Assembly: GCA_024275135.1 (NCBI GenBank)
Contig: JAJRZS010000027.1
Location: 1-58,437 of the forward strand
Direction: 5' to 3'
DNA from: Planctomycetota bacterium
Lineage (GTDB): Bacteria; Planctomycetota; UBA1135
DNA length: 58,437 nt
Part shown: one piece after another, positions 50,958 to 58,437 of the stretch
How the letters are laid out: each line of letters begins with the position of its first letter
How positions within the stretch are numbered: the stretch's first letter is position 1
The notes under the pieces: model-generated
What the model was told of the DNA's origin: nothing
Database searches by the model: none
Seen by the model: the letters and a program-made list of their open reading frames with translations, nothing else
Translations under genes and position numbers: made by a program

Positions 50958-52601
50958 ATGGAAGCGACGCAAACGGCATTGGAGCCGGTCTCCTTCGAGA
51001 CTCACCCCGACCACTACAAGCATCTCCGCCTGGAAGTCGATGGGCCGGTGGCCAAAATTCTCCTCGATATTCAAGAGGATGGGGGGCTAAGGCCAGGCTA
51101 TGTGTTGAAGTTGAACAGCTACGATTTGGGGGTGGATATCGAATTGGCCGACGCTGTGCAACGCCTTCGTTTTGAACATCCACAGGTGGGGGCGGTCCTG
51201 GTAACCAGCGGTCAGGAGGGTGTCTTTAGTTCTGGCGCCAACATTTTCATGCTTGGCTGCAGTAGTCATGCATGGAAGGTGAACTTTTGCAAGTACACCA
51301 ACGAAACCCGCGCTTCGATTGAAGATGCTACCGAACATTCTGGCCAAACCTACATTGCCGGGCTGAATGGTGTGGCTTCGGGGGGAGGTTATGAACTGCC
51401 CTTGGCATGCGCGGAAATGTATTTGGTGGACGACCGGCGCTCGGCAGTGTCTTTGCCGGAAATTCCCTATCTTGGCGTCCTGCCAGGAACTGGCGGGCTG
51501 ACGCGTTTGGTCGACAAACGCAAGGTGCGGCGCGATTTGGCGGATGTCTTTGTGACCTTGGCCGAAGGGGTGAAAGGTAAACGTGCGGTGAAATGGGGGC
51601 TAGTGGATGGTGTGTTTCCCACTTCGCGCTTTGAAGAAGCTGTGCAAGCGCGGGTGGAAGAAGTTGCCGGCAAGGGGCACCCGGAGCGCCAAGGAATTTT
51701 TCTGGATGCTTTACAGCCGGAAGAAAATGACAAGGAAGTGCGCTATCGGCATGTGCACTTGGATTTGGATACGGCCTTGCGCACGGCTACGCTAACCATC
51801 ACTTTGCCCGACAGCTTGCCAGATATTCCCGCGCAGGCTCGAGATCTGGGGGCGGATTGGTTTCCGCTGCGGGCTTTCCGCGAACTGGATGATGCCATCA
51901 TGCGTTTGCGTTTCAACCATCCGCAAATTGGCTTGGTGCTGTTAAAAACTCGCGGCAATCAAGACATCATTTTGCAGCTCGATGCGCAAATGGATGCGCG
52001 TCGGGAGGATTGGTTTGTGCATGAAGTGCTGCTGTTGATGAAGCGGACTTTCAAACGGTTGGACTATACAGCGAAAAGCTTCTTTGCCATTGTGGACCAA
52101 GGCTCCGCCTTTGCAGGTAGTTTTTACGAATTGGTGCTTGCAGCGGATCGCGCCTTCATGCTGGATGAAGATGGGGTGCAAATTCAGCTGTCGGTGATGA
52201 ATGCGGGCACTTTCCCCATGGGCAACGGTTTGTCCCGTTTGGCCACGCGTTTCCTTGGTGATCCGGAGCATGCCCAAAAAATGGCGGCTTTACGCAGTCC
52301 GGTAGGGGCGATGGAAGCCGAAGAGCTCGGGCTGATTACCATCGCCGCCGACGACATCGATTGGGATGACGAAGTTCGTTTGGCGATGGAAGAGCGCGTG
52401 AATTTTTCTCCTGATTCGTTGACCGGCATGGAGGCCAGTATTCGTTTTGCTGGTCCCGAAACCATGGAAACCAAAATCTTTGGCCGCCTGACTGCGTGGC
52501 AAAACTGGATTTTCCAACGTCCCAATGCAGTCGGACCGAAGGGGGCGTTAAGTCTTTACGGTCGTCCCGAATCCCCAGAGTTTGATTGGAACCGCACCTA
52601 A
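50958..52601 (+). CDS. boxC: 2,3-epoxybenzoyl-CoA dihydrolase BoxC
   Basis: A 547-residue double-crotonase-like protein. The first half (about 20-250) has 'GVFSSGANIFMLGCSSHAWKVNFCKYTNETRASIED', 'GLNGVASGGGYELPLACAEMYLV' and 'SLPEIPYLGVLPGTGG', all typical of BoxC. The second half ends with 'LTGMEASIRFAGPETMETKIFGRLTAWQNWIFQRPNAVG'. The enzyme opens the epoxide ring of 2,3-epoxybenzoyl-CoA hydrolytically, giving 3,4-dehydroadipyl-CoA semialdehyde and formate. It is the first gene of the boxC-boxB-boxD unit, 77 nt from the divergent boxR. Confidence 0.95.
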   Translation: MEATQTALEPVSFETHPDHYKHLRLEVDGPVAKILLDIQEDGGLRPGYVLKLNSYDLGVDIELADAVQRLRFEHPQVGAVLVTSGQEGVFSSGANIFMLGCSSHAWKVNFCKYTNETRASIEDATEHSGQTYIAGLNGVASGGGYELPLACAEMYLVDDRRSAVSLPEIPYLGVLPGTGGLTRLVDKRKVRRDLADVFVTLAEGVKGKRAVKWGLVDGVFPTSRFEEAVQARVEEVAGKGHPERQGIFLDALQPEENDKEVRYRHVHLDLDTALRTATLTITLPDSLPDIPAQARDLGADWFPLRAFRELDDAIMRLRFNHPQIGLVLLKTRGNQDIILQLDAQMDARREDWFVHEVLLLMKRTFKRLDYTAKSFFAIVDQGSAFAGSFYELVLAADRAFMLDEDGVQIQLSVMNAGTFPMGNGLSRLATRFLGDPEHAQKMAALRSPVGAMEAEELGLITIAADDIDWDDEVRLAMEERVNFSPDSLTGMEASIRFAGPETMETKIFGRLTAWQNWIFQRPNAVGPKGALSLYGRPESPEFDWNRT

Positions 52602-52606
52602 GTCCC

Positions 52607-54031
52607 ATGGCTATTTCTTACGACAAAATCCCGAATAACGTCGACCTTCACACCAACCGTAAGGTGCAAAAGGCTCTGGAAGCCTGGCAACCGGATTTTT
52701 TGGATTGGTGGATGGAGATGGGGCCGGAGGGCTTCCAGCAAGACGACATCTACCTGCGCACCGCGATTAGCGTTGATTCCAGCGGGTGGGCCCATTACGG
52801 CTACGTAAAAATGCCCGAGTATCGGTGGGGCATCTTTTTGGCGCCAAAGCAAGCTGGGCGAAAAATTGGTTTTGGCGATAATGCCGAGTACGAAGCTTGG
52901 GACCAGGTTCCTGGGGAATACCGTAAGGAATTGCGGCGCATTATTGTTACCCAATGCGATACCGAGCCAGCTTCGGTGGAGCAGCAGCGCTTGCTGGGCA
53001 AATGCGCACCAAGTTTGTACGACTTGCGCAATCTCTTTCAGGTGAATGTGGAGGAGGGGCGCCACCTTTGGGCGATGGTGCATTTGCTGCATGAATACTT
53101 TGGGCGGGATGGCCGCGACGAGGCCGACGAAATGTTGCAACGACGTTCGGGGAATGCAGATTCGCCGCGTATTTTGGAAGCTTTCAATAAACCGGTTGAA
53201 GATTGGCTGGCTTTTTTCTGCTTTGCCATGTTCATGGACCGTGATGGAAAATATCAGCTAGGTGCTTTGGCCGAAAGCGGTTTTGATCCTTTAGCGCGGG
53301 CAACAAAGTTCATGCTTACCGAAGAAGCGCACCATCTTTTTGTTGGCGAAACTGGGGTTGGCAGGGCGGTTGCGCGTACGGCCCAGGTGATGCAGGAGAA
53401 TCCCGAGGCCGACCCGCGTCAGCTAGGCATTGTGCCGCTAGACATCATCCAGAAATACATCAATGAGTGGTACTCGGGATCCTTGGATTTGTTCGGCGGA
53501 GAGGATAGCTCCAATGCCGCCAATTATTTTGGTGCTGGCTTGAAGGGGCGCTTCCAAGAAATGAATCCCAAGCGCTTCACCGACCACCAAGCCCTGGACG
53601 GATTTTATGAATTGGATTGGGTAGAGGATGGGCAATTGAGGAGCCACCAAATTCCGATGCGTCGAGCTATGAACTTGGTGTTGCGCGATGCCTACAAGGA
53701 AGATTGTTTGCGGGCGGTGAAGCGCTGGAACAAGAGCTTAGAGAAAGCTGGTTTGGAGGAGCGGTTGTATCTGCCTTCGCAGCGGTTTAACCGACATATT
53801 GGGGTTTATGCCCATCAACCCTTCGATCCGCAGGGAAATTTTCTGAGCGAGAGGGAATTTGACGGGCAAACTTCTCAGTGGATCCCAACGACTGCCGATT
53901 TGGATTATGTGAAATCTTTGATGGTTTCAGTAACCAAGCCTGGGGAATTTGCTGGTTGGATTGCACCTCCAGCCAAGGGGCTTAACGGACAACCTCTGAA
54001 CTTCGAATACGTCAAATTCGTCAACGCCTAA
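52607..54031 (+). CDS. boxB: Benzoyl-CoA 2,3-epoxidase subunit BoxB
   Basis: A 474-residue diiron oxygenase of normal BoxB length. The likely iron ligands are E120, E150, H153 ('VEEGRHLWAM'), D211, E240 and H243 ('LTEEAHHLFVGETG'), which coincide with the ligand positions I recall for Azoarcus BoxB. Other family blocks are 'DWWMEMGPEGFQQDDIYLRTAISVDS' and 'LPSQRFNRHIGVYA'. It epoxidises benzoyl-CoA with electrons from BoxA, a flavin/iron-sulfur reductase not found in this window. It starts 5 nt after boxC. Confidence 0.95.
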   Translation: MAISYDKIPNNVDLHTNRKVQKALEAWQPDFLDWWMEMGPEGFQQDDIYLRTAISVDSSGWAHYGYVKMPEYRWGIFLAPKQAGRKIGFGDNAEYEAWDQVPGEYRKELRRIIVTQCDTEPASVEQQRLLGKCAPSLYDLRNLFQVNVEEGRHLWAMVHLLHEYFGRDGRDEADEMLQRRSGNADSPRILEAFNKPVEDWLAFFCFAMFMDRDGKYQLGALAESGFDPLARATKFMLTEEAHHLFVGETGVGRAVARTAQVMQENPEADPRQLGIVPLDIIQKYINEWYSGSLDLFGGEDSSNAANYFGAGLKGRFQEMNPKRFTDHQALDGFYELDWVEDGQLRSHQIPMRRAMNLVLRDAYKEDCLRAVKRWNKSLEKAGLEERLYLPSQRFNRHIGVYAHQPFDPQGNFLSEREFDGQTSQWIPTTADLDYVKSLMVSVTKPGEFAGWIAPPAKGLNGQPLNFEYVKFVNA

Positions 54032-54034
54032 GCT

Positions 54035-55609
54035 GTGAGTTCCCAACTAAAAAGTTACCTTTGTGGTGCCTGGCAAGAAGTTGTCGGCGAATCTGTGGAG
54101 TTGGTCAATCCAACCACCGAAGAGGTGTTGGCGACGGTGGGGCGTGGGGCGCAAGACACCGCTGCGGCTCTGGCTTTTGCTCGCGAAGTTGGGGGAGCCA
54201 AACTAAAAGCAATGAGTTTTGCTGACCGCGGCCAATTGCTTGCGGCCATGGCCAAATGCTGGCATGCCCATCGCAATGAGCTGTTGGATTTAAGCATGAT
54301 TTCCGGGGGAAATACCCGTGGTGATGCCAAATTCGACGTCGACGGCGGAACTGGCACGCTCATGGCCTATGCCAAAATCGGCGAGCAATTGGGAGAGGCA
54401 CAGTTTCTAATCGATGGCAGCCCGATTCGTTTAAGTCGTAGTCCGCGCTATGTCGGACGTCATGTGCAAATGCCTCGCGCTGGGGTCGCCATCCATATCA
54501 ATGCGTTCAATTTCCCTGCTTGGGGCATGGCGGAAAAGGCTGCCTGTGCAATTTTGGCCGGCATGCCCGTCTTGACTAAGCCAGCTACGAGTACGGCTTT
54601 CTTGGCGGTGCGGATGATGGAGTTGTTGGTTGAGGAATCTGTTTTGCCCGTGGGCGTTTTGCAGATGCTAGTCGGCTCTGCAGGTGATTTGTTGGACCAT
54701 GTTTGTGGGCAAGATGTGGTGGCCTTCACCGGCTCTGCCGATACTGGGCAGCGCATCCGCAAGCATCCGGCGGTGGTTGCGCATTCGGTGCGCGTGAATG
54801 TCGAGGCCGATAGTTTGAATTCGGCCGTGTTGGGCCCCAAGGTTAAACCAGAAAGCGAAACTTGGGATTTGATGGTGCGAGAAGTCACCACGGATCTCAC
54901 GCAAAAGGCGGGGCAAAAATGCACAGCAATTCGGCGTGTGTTTGTACCTAGCGAGCAACTAGAAACGTTTCTTGCCGACCTGAAAAACTCCTTGGATGGC
55001 ATTCGGGTAGGAAATCCTGGGAGCAAGGGTGTGCGCATGGGGCCCTTGGCTTCCCGCCAACAATTGGAGGACGTGCAGGCTGGTTTGGCAATGTTGCAAA
55101 CCGAAGCGGAGATGGTGCATGGCAGCATTGGCCCCGGTACTCTGGTGGATGTGCCGTCCAATCAAGGCTATTTTCAAACCCCAGTCCTTTTCCAATTGGA
55201 GCACGGCCAACAAACCACCGCCGTTCACCAACGCGAAGTGTTTGGGCCGGCGGCCACGCTCATCCCTTATTCTGAAGGGGATATCGAAGGCTTGGCGTCC
55301 ATGCTGAATTTGGGTGCGGGCGGGCTGGTGGCTTCCATTTATTCCGATGACCGCACTTTTGCCGGTGCCATGATGCAGCAGGTTGCGGCCTTCAATGGGC
55401 GCCTCAATTTTGGCAGCAAAAAGGTGGCGGAAATGTCGATGGGGCCGGGGGCTGTGCTACCGCAGCTGATTCACGGTGGGCCTGGTCGTGCAGGAGCGGG
55501 TGAGGAACTCGGCGGTTTGCGAGGGATGGCGCTTTACCTTCAGCGCACCGCCTTGCAAGGGGATGAGCCTATGTTGGCCGAAATTTTGGCTTCGGGCGTG
55601 GAAGTTTGA
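54035..55609 (+). CDS. boxD: 3,4-dehydroadipyl-CoA semialdehyde dehydrogenase BoxD
   Basis: 524 residues from GTG 54035, an aldehyde dehydrogenase related to the PaaZ N-terminal domain. It has N159 ('INAFNFPAWGM'), the NADP region 'PVLTKPATSTA' and 'VAFTGSADTGQ', the general base E257 ('VNVEADSLN') and the nucleophile C296 ('GQKCTAIRRVFVP'). It oxidises the semialdehyde released by BoxC to 3,4-dehydroadipyl-CoA, which then enters beta-oxidation. It lies 3 nt after boxB and closes the box unit. Confidence 0.9.
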   Translation: MSSQLKSYLCGAWQEVVGESVELVNPTTEEVLATVGRGAQDTAAALAFAREVGGAKLKAMSFADRGQLLAAMAKCWHAHRNELLDLSMISGGNTRGDAKFDVDGGTGTLMAYAKIGEQLGEAQFLIDGSPIRLSRSPRYVGRHVQMPRAGVAIHINAFNFPAWGMAEKAACAILAGMPVLTKPATSTAFLAVRMMELLVEESVLPVGVLQMLVGSAGDLLDHVCGQDVVAFTGSADTGQRIRKHPAVVAHSVRVNVEADSLNSAVLGPKVKPESETWDLMVREVTTDLTQKAGQKCTAIRRVFVPSEQLETFLADLKNSLDGIRVGNPGSKGVRMGPLASRQQLEDVQAGLAMLQTEAEMVHGSIGPGTLVDVPSNQGYFQTPVLFQLEHGQQTTAVHQREVFGPAATLIPYSEGDIEGLASMLNLGAGGLVASIYSDDRTFAGAMMQQVAAFNGRLNFGSKKVAEMSMGPGAVLPQLIHGGPGRAGAGEELGGLRGMALYLQRTALQGDEPMLAEILASGVEV

Positions 55610-55622
55610 GCTGGGCTGCGTT

Positions 55623-55628
55623 TACACT
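55623..55628 (+). promoter_or_regulatory. TACACT -10-like hexamer 8 nt before mscS
   Basis: TACACT ends exactly 8 nt before ATG 55637, which is the same TANACT-N8-ATG arrangement as at 20558 and 47009. No ribosome-binding site is visible between the hexamer and the start. Confidence 0.4.
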
Positions 55629-55636
55629 CTAGGTTC

Positions 55637-56511
55637 ATGTTTTCTTTGATTCCCGTACTTCTGCAGCAAGAGTCTTCCGACGATTCTGGCTTCCACCTCG
55701 TCGACGATCTCACCCAATTTGTTTCCGACCATTGGATGTCGGCCGTGGCTGGATTGGTTGCCTTTGTTGGCATGATGCTGGCGGCGAGTTGGGCAAGCAA
55801 AATTATTGGTGCCATTTGCAGCAAAGCCAAGGTGGAAGAAACTTTGGCGCGCTTCTTCCGCAAGTTGGCCCGCTGGGCGGTGTTGATGGTTGGAACCTTG
55901 CTTATTCTCGATACTTTTGGTGTCGATACTGCAAGTTTTTCGGTCATCCTTGGTGCCATGGGTTTGGCCATTGGTATGGCCCTCCAAGGAACCTTGGGTA
56001 ACTTTGCGTCCGGAGTGATGTTATTGATTTTTCGCCCGTTCAAAGTAGGCGATGTCATTAGCGCTGCTGGCGTGGTGGGCAAAGTTTTTGAGATTGAACT
56101 TTTTACTACGGTCCTGGACACCCCGGACAATCGCCGCTTCATTGTGCCCAATGGGGCCATTTTTGGCGGCACCATCGAAAACATTACCCACCACCCTACC
56201 CGCCGCGTTGAGATTGCTGTGGGTACGGATTATGCAGCGGATTTAGATCAGGTCCGCAGCGTGTTGGAAAAAGCAGCAGAAAGCGTGCCCGAGCGTTTGG
56301 CCGACCCCGGACACCAAATTGTGCTAGCAGGGCTTGGCGATAGCTGCATCGACTGGAGGTGCGGGTGTGGTGTCGTGCCGCCGATTACTGGGATTGCATG
56401 GAATCCACCACTCGTGCTGTGAAGATGGCGCTTGATGCCGCTGGGGTGGGGATTCCCTTTCCGCAGATGGATGTTCATCTGGACAAACTGGAATCGACGA
56501 ACTCGCAATGA
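55637..56511 (+). pseudogene. mscS: MscS-family small mechanosensitive channel, frameshifted
   Basis: The frame from ATG 55637 encodes an MscS-like channel. Membrane helices include the pore helix 'FSVILGAMGLAIGMALQGTLGNFASGVMLLIFRPFKVGDVI', and a beta domain follows ('FIVPNGAIFGGTIENITHHPTRRVEIAVG'). At about 56354-56358 (TGGAGG, within GACTGGAGGTGCGG) the reading frame breaks. The first frame runs out at 56422 with an unrelated tail. The frame one base back continues the expected MscS C-terminus ('EVRVWCRAADYWDCMESTTRAVKMALDAAGVGIPFPQMDVHL') to a stop at 56511. One lost G in a GGG run explains it, either a real mutation or a base-calling error. The restored stop overlaps the next gene by ATGA, which argues that the intact gene is recent or still real. 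Confidence 0.85.
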
Positions 56512-56774
56512 CGGTACTGCAGTTCCTTCTCGCTTGGCTTGCCATGGCCTCCGCCGTGAGTTTTGGTCAATTCGGCTGGGACAAACGCTGTGCCAAGCAA
56601 GACAAACCGCGCCTAGCAGAAAGGGTTTTGTTGGCTTGGTCGGTAGCAGGAGGAGCTGCGGGTGCTGTGTTGGGCATGGTGGCATTCCGCCATAAAATTC
56701 GGAAACCTTCCTTTTGGGTGGTGCAAGGTGTGGCCCTGGCTCTTTGGGGCTGGGGAGTGGCTCACCTTGGCTAG
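56508..56774 (+). CDS. DUF1294 family membrane protein
   Basis: An 88-residue protein with two or three hydrophobic segments. The DUF1294 pattern is visible: 'DKRCAKQDKPRLAERVLLAWSVAGGAAGAVLGMVAFRHKIRKPSFWV', that is D+..A.....R..E..LL...+.GG..Ga...m..fRHK..K..F. Function is unknown. The ATG overlaps the stop of the frame-restored mscS, supporting co-translation. Confidence 0.85.
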   Translation: MTVLQFLLAWLAMASAVSFGQFGWDKRCAKQDKPRLAERVLLAWSVAGGAAGAVLGMVAFRHKIRKPSFWVVQGVALALWGWGVAHLG

Positions 56775-57562
56775 AATTTTTGCGCTGGATCTTGGCGATA
56801 AAATTTCGACAGCAATTGGTAAAGCCGAGGATGCGTTTGCTGTAACTGTTGGGGTTGTTCAAAGAACACTTCGGTAGAAACGGCAAAAAATTCTGCGGGG
56901 TTTTGCGCGCCATAAGGGTCGAGTAGGGTGGCTTGTTCTTGCTCTACTGCAATGGCATGGCCCCGATATTCTTCGAGTAATATTTTTGTTTCCTCCGCTT
57001 GGTTGGTGGCAAAAGGTGGAATGCCGTCGATGCTTCCATCTAACATATCGAGCTTGTGTGCAAATTCGTGGAATACTGTGTTTTGGCCATCATGCGCATG
57101 CCGCCCGCCTTCATAGGCATAATCCCAAGCCAGCACGACAGGGCCGTCTAGCCAAGCTTCGCCTTGCACTGGGAATCCAACAGCTTGGTTGTCTTCTGTT
57201 TGTGGGGAGGGGTGGAGAAACGTAGATGGGTAAACCAGAATGGTTTGAACCTTGTGGTAAAAATCGTGATGAAGATTCAATATGAGAAGGCAAGCCTGGG
57301 CGGCAATAACGACACGAACTTTGTCGGTGATGACAAAGCCTTGGCAGCCTTCAAAATATTTTTCTTCCAAAAAAACGCGCATAAGCCCGGCAAGCCGTTG
57401 TTGCTCGTCGGTCGTGAGGTGTTCGACAAAAGGTAGCTTGTCGAGCCACTGCCCCCAGGATGCGGGCAAGGATTCTCGCATCCAGCGATGACGGCGACGG
57501 CGACGAAACCAAGAATACACTTGGGGGAGTGTATCCTGTTGCCATGGAAGGGAAAACCTCAT
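56771..57562 (-). CDS. MtfA-like zinc metallopeptidase (M90 family)
   Basis: 263 residues if the start is ATG 57562. The metal site is 'NTVFHEFAHKLDMLDG' (HEXXH with an aromatic turn), and a downstream acidic Glu lies in 'NPAEFFAVSTEVFFEQP', matching the MtfA/M90 layout. In E. coli MtfA modulates Mlc. A basic N-terminal stretch of Arg (about 19-26) precedes the domain, so a start at 57481 is possible. Its start codon shares bases with the divergent MBL gene's start, and its stop overlaps the DUF1294 gene by 4 nt. Confidence 0.88.
   Translation of the reverse strand: MRFSLPWQQDTLPQVYSWFRRRRRHRWMRESLPASWGQWLDKLPFVEHLTTDEQQRLAGLMRVFLEEKYFEGCQGFVITDKVRVVIAAQACLLILNLHHDFYHKVQTILVYPSTFLHPSPQTEDNQAVGFPVQGEAWLDGPVVLAWDYAYEGGRHAHDGQNTVFHEFAHKLDMLDGSIDGIPPFATNQAEETKILLEEYRGHAIAVEQEQATLLDPYGAQNPAEFFAVSTEVFFEQPQQLQQTHPRLYQLLSKFYRQDPAQKF
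57526..57537 (+). repeat. 12-bp element identical to the one upstream of msrA
   Basis: GGAGTGTATCCT here lies 23 nt before ATG 57561 and matches 48514-48525 exactly. It falls inside the 5' part of the divergent peptidase gene if that starts at 57562, or just upstream of it if the 57481 start is used. Confidence 0.4.
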
Positions 57563-58298
57563 GTTGATTTGCCATAGTCGGCATTCACGTTGGCTGTCGA
57601 ATAGTTGGCTGCTGGCAGATGGGCATGGTGGCCATGCAGTTTTGGTGGATAGTGGTGCGCCGCCTGAACCATTGCTTGATTTCGTAGAACGGCATCAGCT
57701 TCAATTGGTGGATGTTGTGCATACCCATGCCCACCATGATCACATGGAGTTTGCTTCTTTTTGGTTGGCGCGGGGATGTCGGCTTTGGGCGCATCCCTTG
57801 GAGGCCAAGACCATCCATGCAAGATGCGAAGGATTGGAGGAAAGCATGAACCTGGAGATTGGTTCTTTGCATATCCAACCCATCTCGATTCCAGGACATA
57901 CTGCGGGGCAGCTGGCCTTTTTAATCAACAATGAAATTTTGCTCACCGGGGATACTTTGTTTCGCGGTTCGGTGGGGGGCACGCGTGTCCCAGGCCATAC
58001 TTGCTTTGCGGATTTGCGTTCTTCGATTATGGACAAACTCTTTACTTTGCCGCTTGAGCTGAAAGTGTTGCCAGGACATATGGAACCTACCAGCTTGCAG
58101 CGGGAGTGGGAGCATAATCCTTTTGTGCGTGCTTGGCGTGGCCTAGACGAAATTGTGGAACAACCTTGTTTGGCTTTGGGTGAACCTGCAAGCTTGCTCC
58201 TAAGTGCGATTGATTATGATGGTGGAAGTAAATGTTGGGTGCGTTTTGTCCAGGGGCAAGAGGATATTGTTCCGGGTAGTCGGGTCCAGGCGGTGTAA
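57561..58298 (+). CDS. MBL-fold metallo-hydrolase (glyoxalase II-like)
   Basis: A 245-residue metallo-beta-lactamase-fold enzyme. The metal motif is 'VVHTHAHHDHMEF' (HxHxDH variant HTHAHHDH). Later ligands are in 'IPGHTAGQLAFLI' and 'LLTGDTLFRGSVGG', then 'VLPGHMEPTSLQREWEHNPF'. This order matches hydroxyacylglutathione hydrolase or related thioester hydrolases, although the substrate cannot be assigned. GGAAGGG lies 9-15 nt upstream of ATG 57561 and supports this start. The start codon shares two bases with the divergent peptidase start. Confidence 0.9.
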   Translation: MLICHSRHSRWLSNSWLLADGHGGHAVLVDSGAPPEPLLDFVERHQLQLVDVVHTHAHHDHMEFASFWLARGCRLWAHPLEAKTIHARCEGLEESMNLEIGSLHIQPISIPGHTAGQLAFLINNEILLTGDTLFRGSVGGTRVPGHTCFADLRSSIMDKLFTLPLELKVLPGHMEPTSLQREWEHNPFVRAWRGLDEIVEQPCLALGEPASLLLSAIDYDGGSKCWVRFVQGQEDIVPGSRVQAV

Positions 58299-58437
58299 TC
58301 TGGCCTACTTCGCTGGGCACTAAGGCATCTTCTTGGGCCACCTCCAAGCCAAGATTTCCGGCCCCGAAATCCTCTCCCGCATCACTCCCAGCACCATCGC
58401 TGGGGTGACCGTCGGCGTCTTCACCGTAATCCCCCGC
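58299..58437 (+). other. Window-edge segment; possible start of a further CDS
   Basis: An open frame follows a TAA at 58321. From TTG 58333 it reads 'LGHLQAKISGPEILSRITPST' and continues to the window edge. Too little is visible to name it, and the antisense direction is also open. Confidence 0.25.

Noticed and set aside
55637..56422. Programmed frameshift in mscS
   Set aside because: No slippery heptamer or downstream structure is evident, so a mutation or base-calling error in a G run is simpler.
1..58437. CRISPR arrays, insertion sequences, prophage or anti-phage systems
   Set aside because: I saw no regular repeat-spacer pattern, transposase, phage structural gene or defence-type gene cluster.
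58333..58437. Confident new CDS at the right edge
   Set aside because: Only about 35 codons are visible, with a TTG start and no ribosome site, and the opposite strand is also open.

Overview
The window looks like an ordinary chromosomal stretch of a Gram-negative bacterium. It is gene-dense, has moderate-to-high GC and strong strand bias, and most genes sit in operons whose start and stop codons overlap (ATGA). It carries lipoproteins, a WaaP/Kdo-type LPS kinase, type IV pilus or type II secretion motor genes, two DUF1573 lipoproteins, a formylglycine-generating-enzyme-like (FGE-like) fold, a TPPII-like secreted protease and a Dxs of the 'VSHQCYPHK' / 'GDA' type. That mix resembles Planctomycetota or another deep-branching Gram-negative phylum, but I cannot place it further from sequence alone. 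I see no phage, IS element or CRISPR array. No stretch longer than about 150 bases lacks a gene, apart from the window's right edge.

Layout. 1-4254: end of a YebC-type regulator, a degenerate receiver/GGDEF-like protein, a small lipoprotein and two DUF1573 lipoproteins. 4334-13498: an overlapping operon of PilB-PilT-PilB ATPases, a PilC/GspF platform protein, an orphan histidine kinase and two CNNM/DUF21 membrane proteins. 13508-20539: small membrane proteins and an FGE-like lipoprotein, then rsmA, dnaG, rpoD and a C4 zinc-ribbon coiled-coil protein. 20572-25150: a secreted TPPII-like subtilase, a stand-alone EboE-like TIM barrel, tRNA-Glu(UUC) and a strong terminator. 25149-38464: xerC (minus strand), pabB-pabC, three uncharacterised envelope proteins, xseA-xseB-ispA-dxs-nadK (DNA processing plus isoprenoid/NADP supply) and an acyltransferase-SGNH protein. 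38470-41041 (minus strand): two tandem glutamate-dehydrogenase-family genes, one intact and one lacking two active-site lysines. 41192-47466: LPS kinase and glycosyltransferase, HMG-CoA lyase and enoyl-CoA hydratase, a membrane-anchored FMN glutamate-synthase-like protein, a DUF4937 protein and a universal stress protein. 47424-58437: a DUF2891 protein, a probable selenoprotein MsrA, a 3-hydroxyacyl-CoA dehydrogenase, the benzoyl-CoA epoxidation cluster boxR-boxC-boxB-boxD, a frameshifted mscS, a DUF1294 protein, an MtfA-like peptidase and an MBL-fold hydrolase.

The strongest unusual signals are these. (1) An in-frame UGA falls exactly at the catalytic cysteine of a lipoprotein-type MsrA, implying selenocysteine. 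(2) A translationally coupled GDH pair has a second member that has lost two of three active-site lysines, so it is probably a regulatory subunit. (3) A compact box cluster has its own BoxR regulator and TGCA-containing operator but no boxA nearby. (4) A recurring TANACT -10-like hexamer lies exactly 8 nt before three start codons, suggesting leaderless transcripts. Selenocysteine machinery and boxA are not in this window, so both leading interpretations need the rest of the genome.
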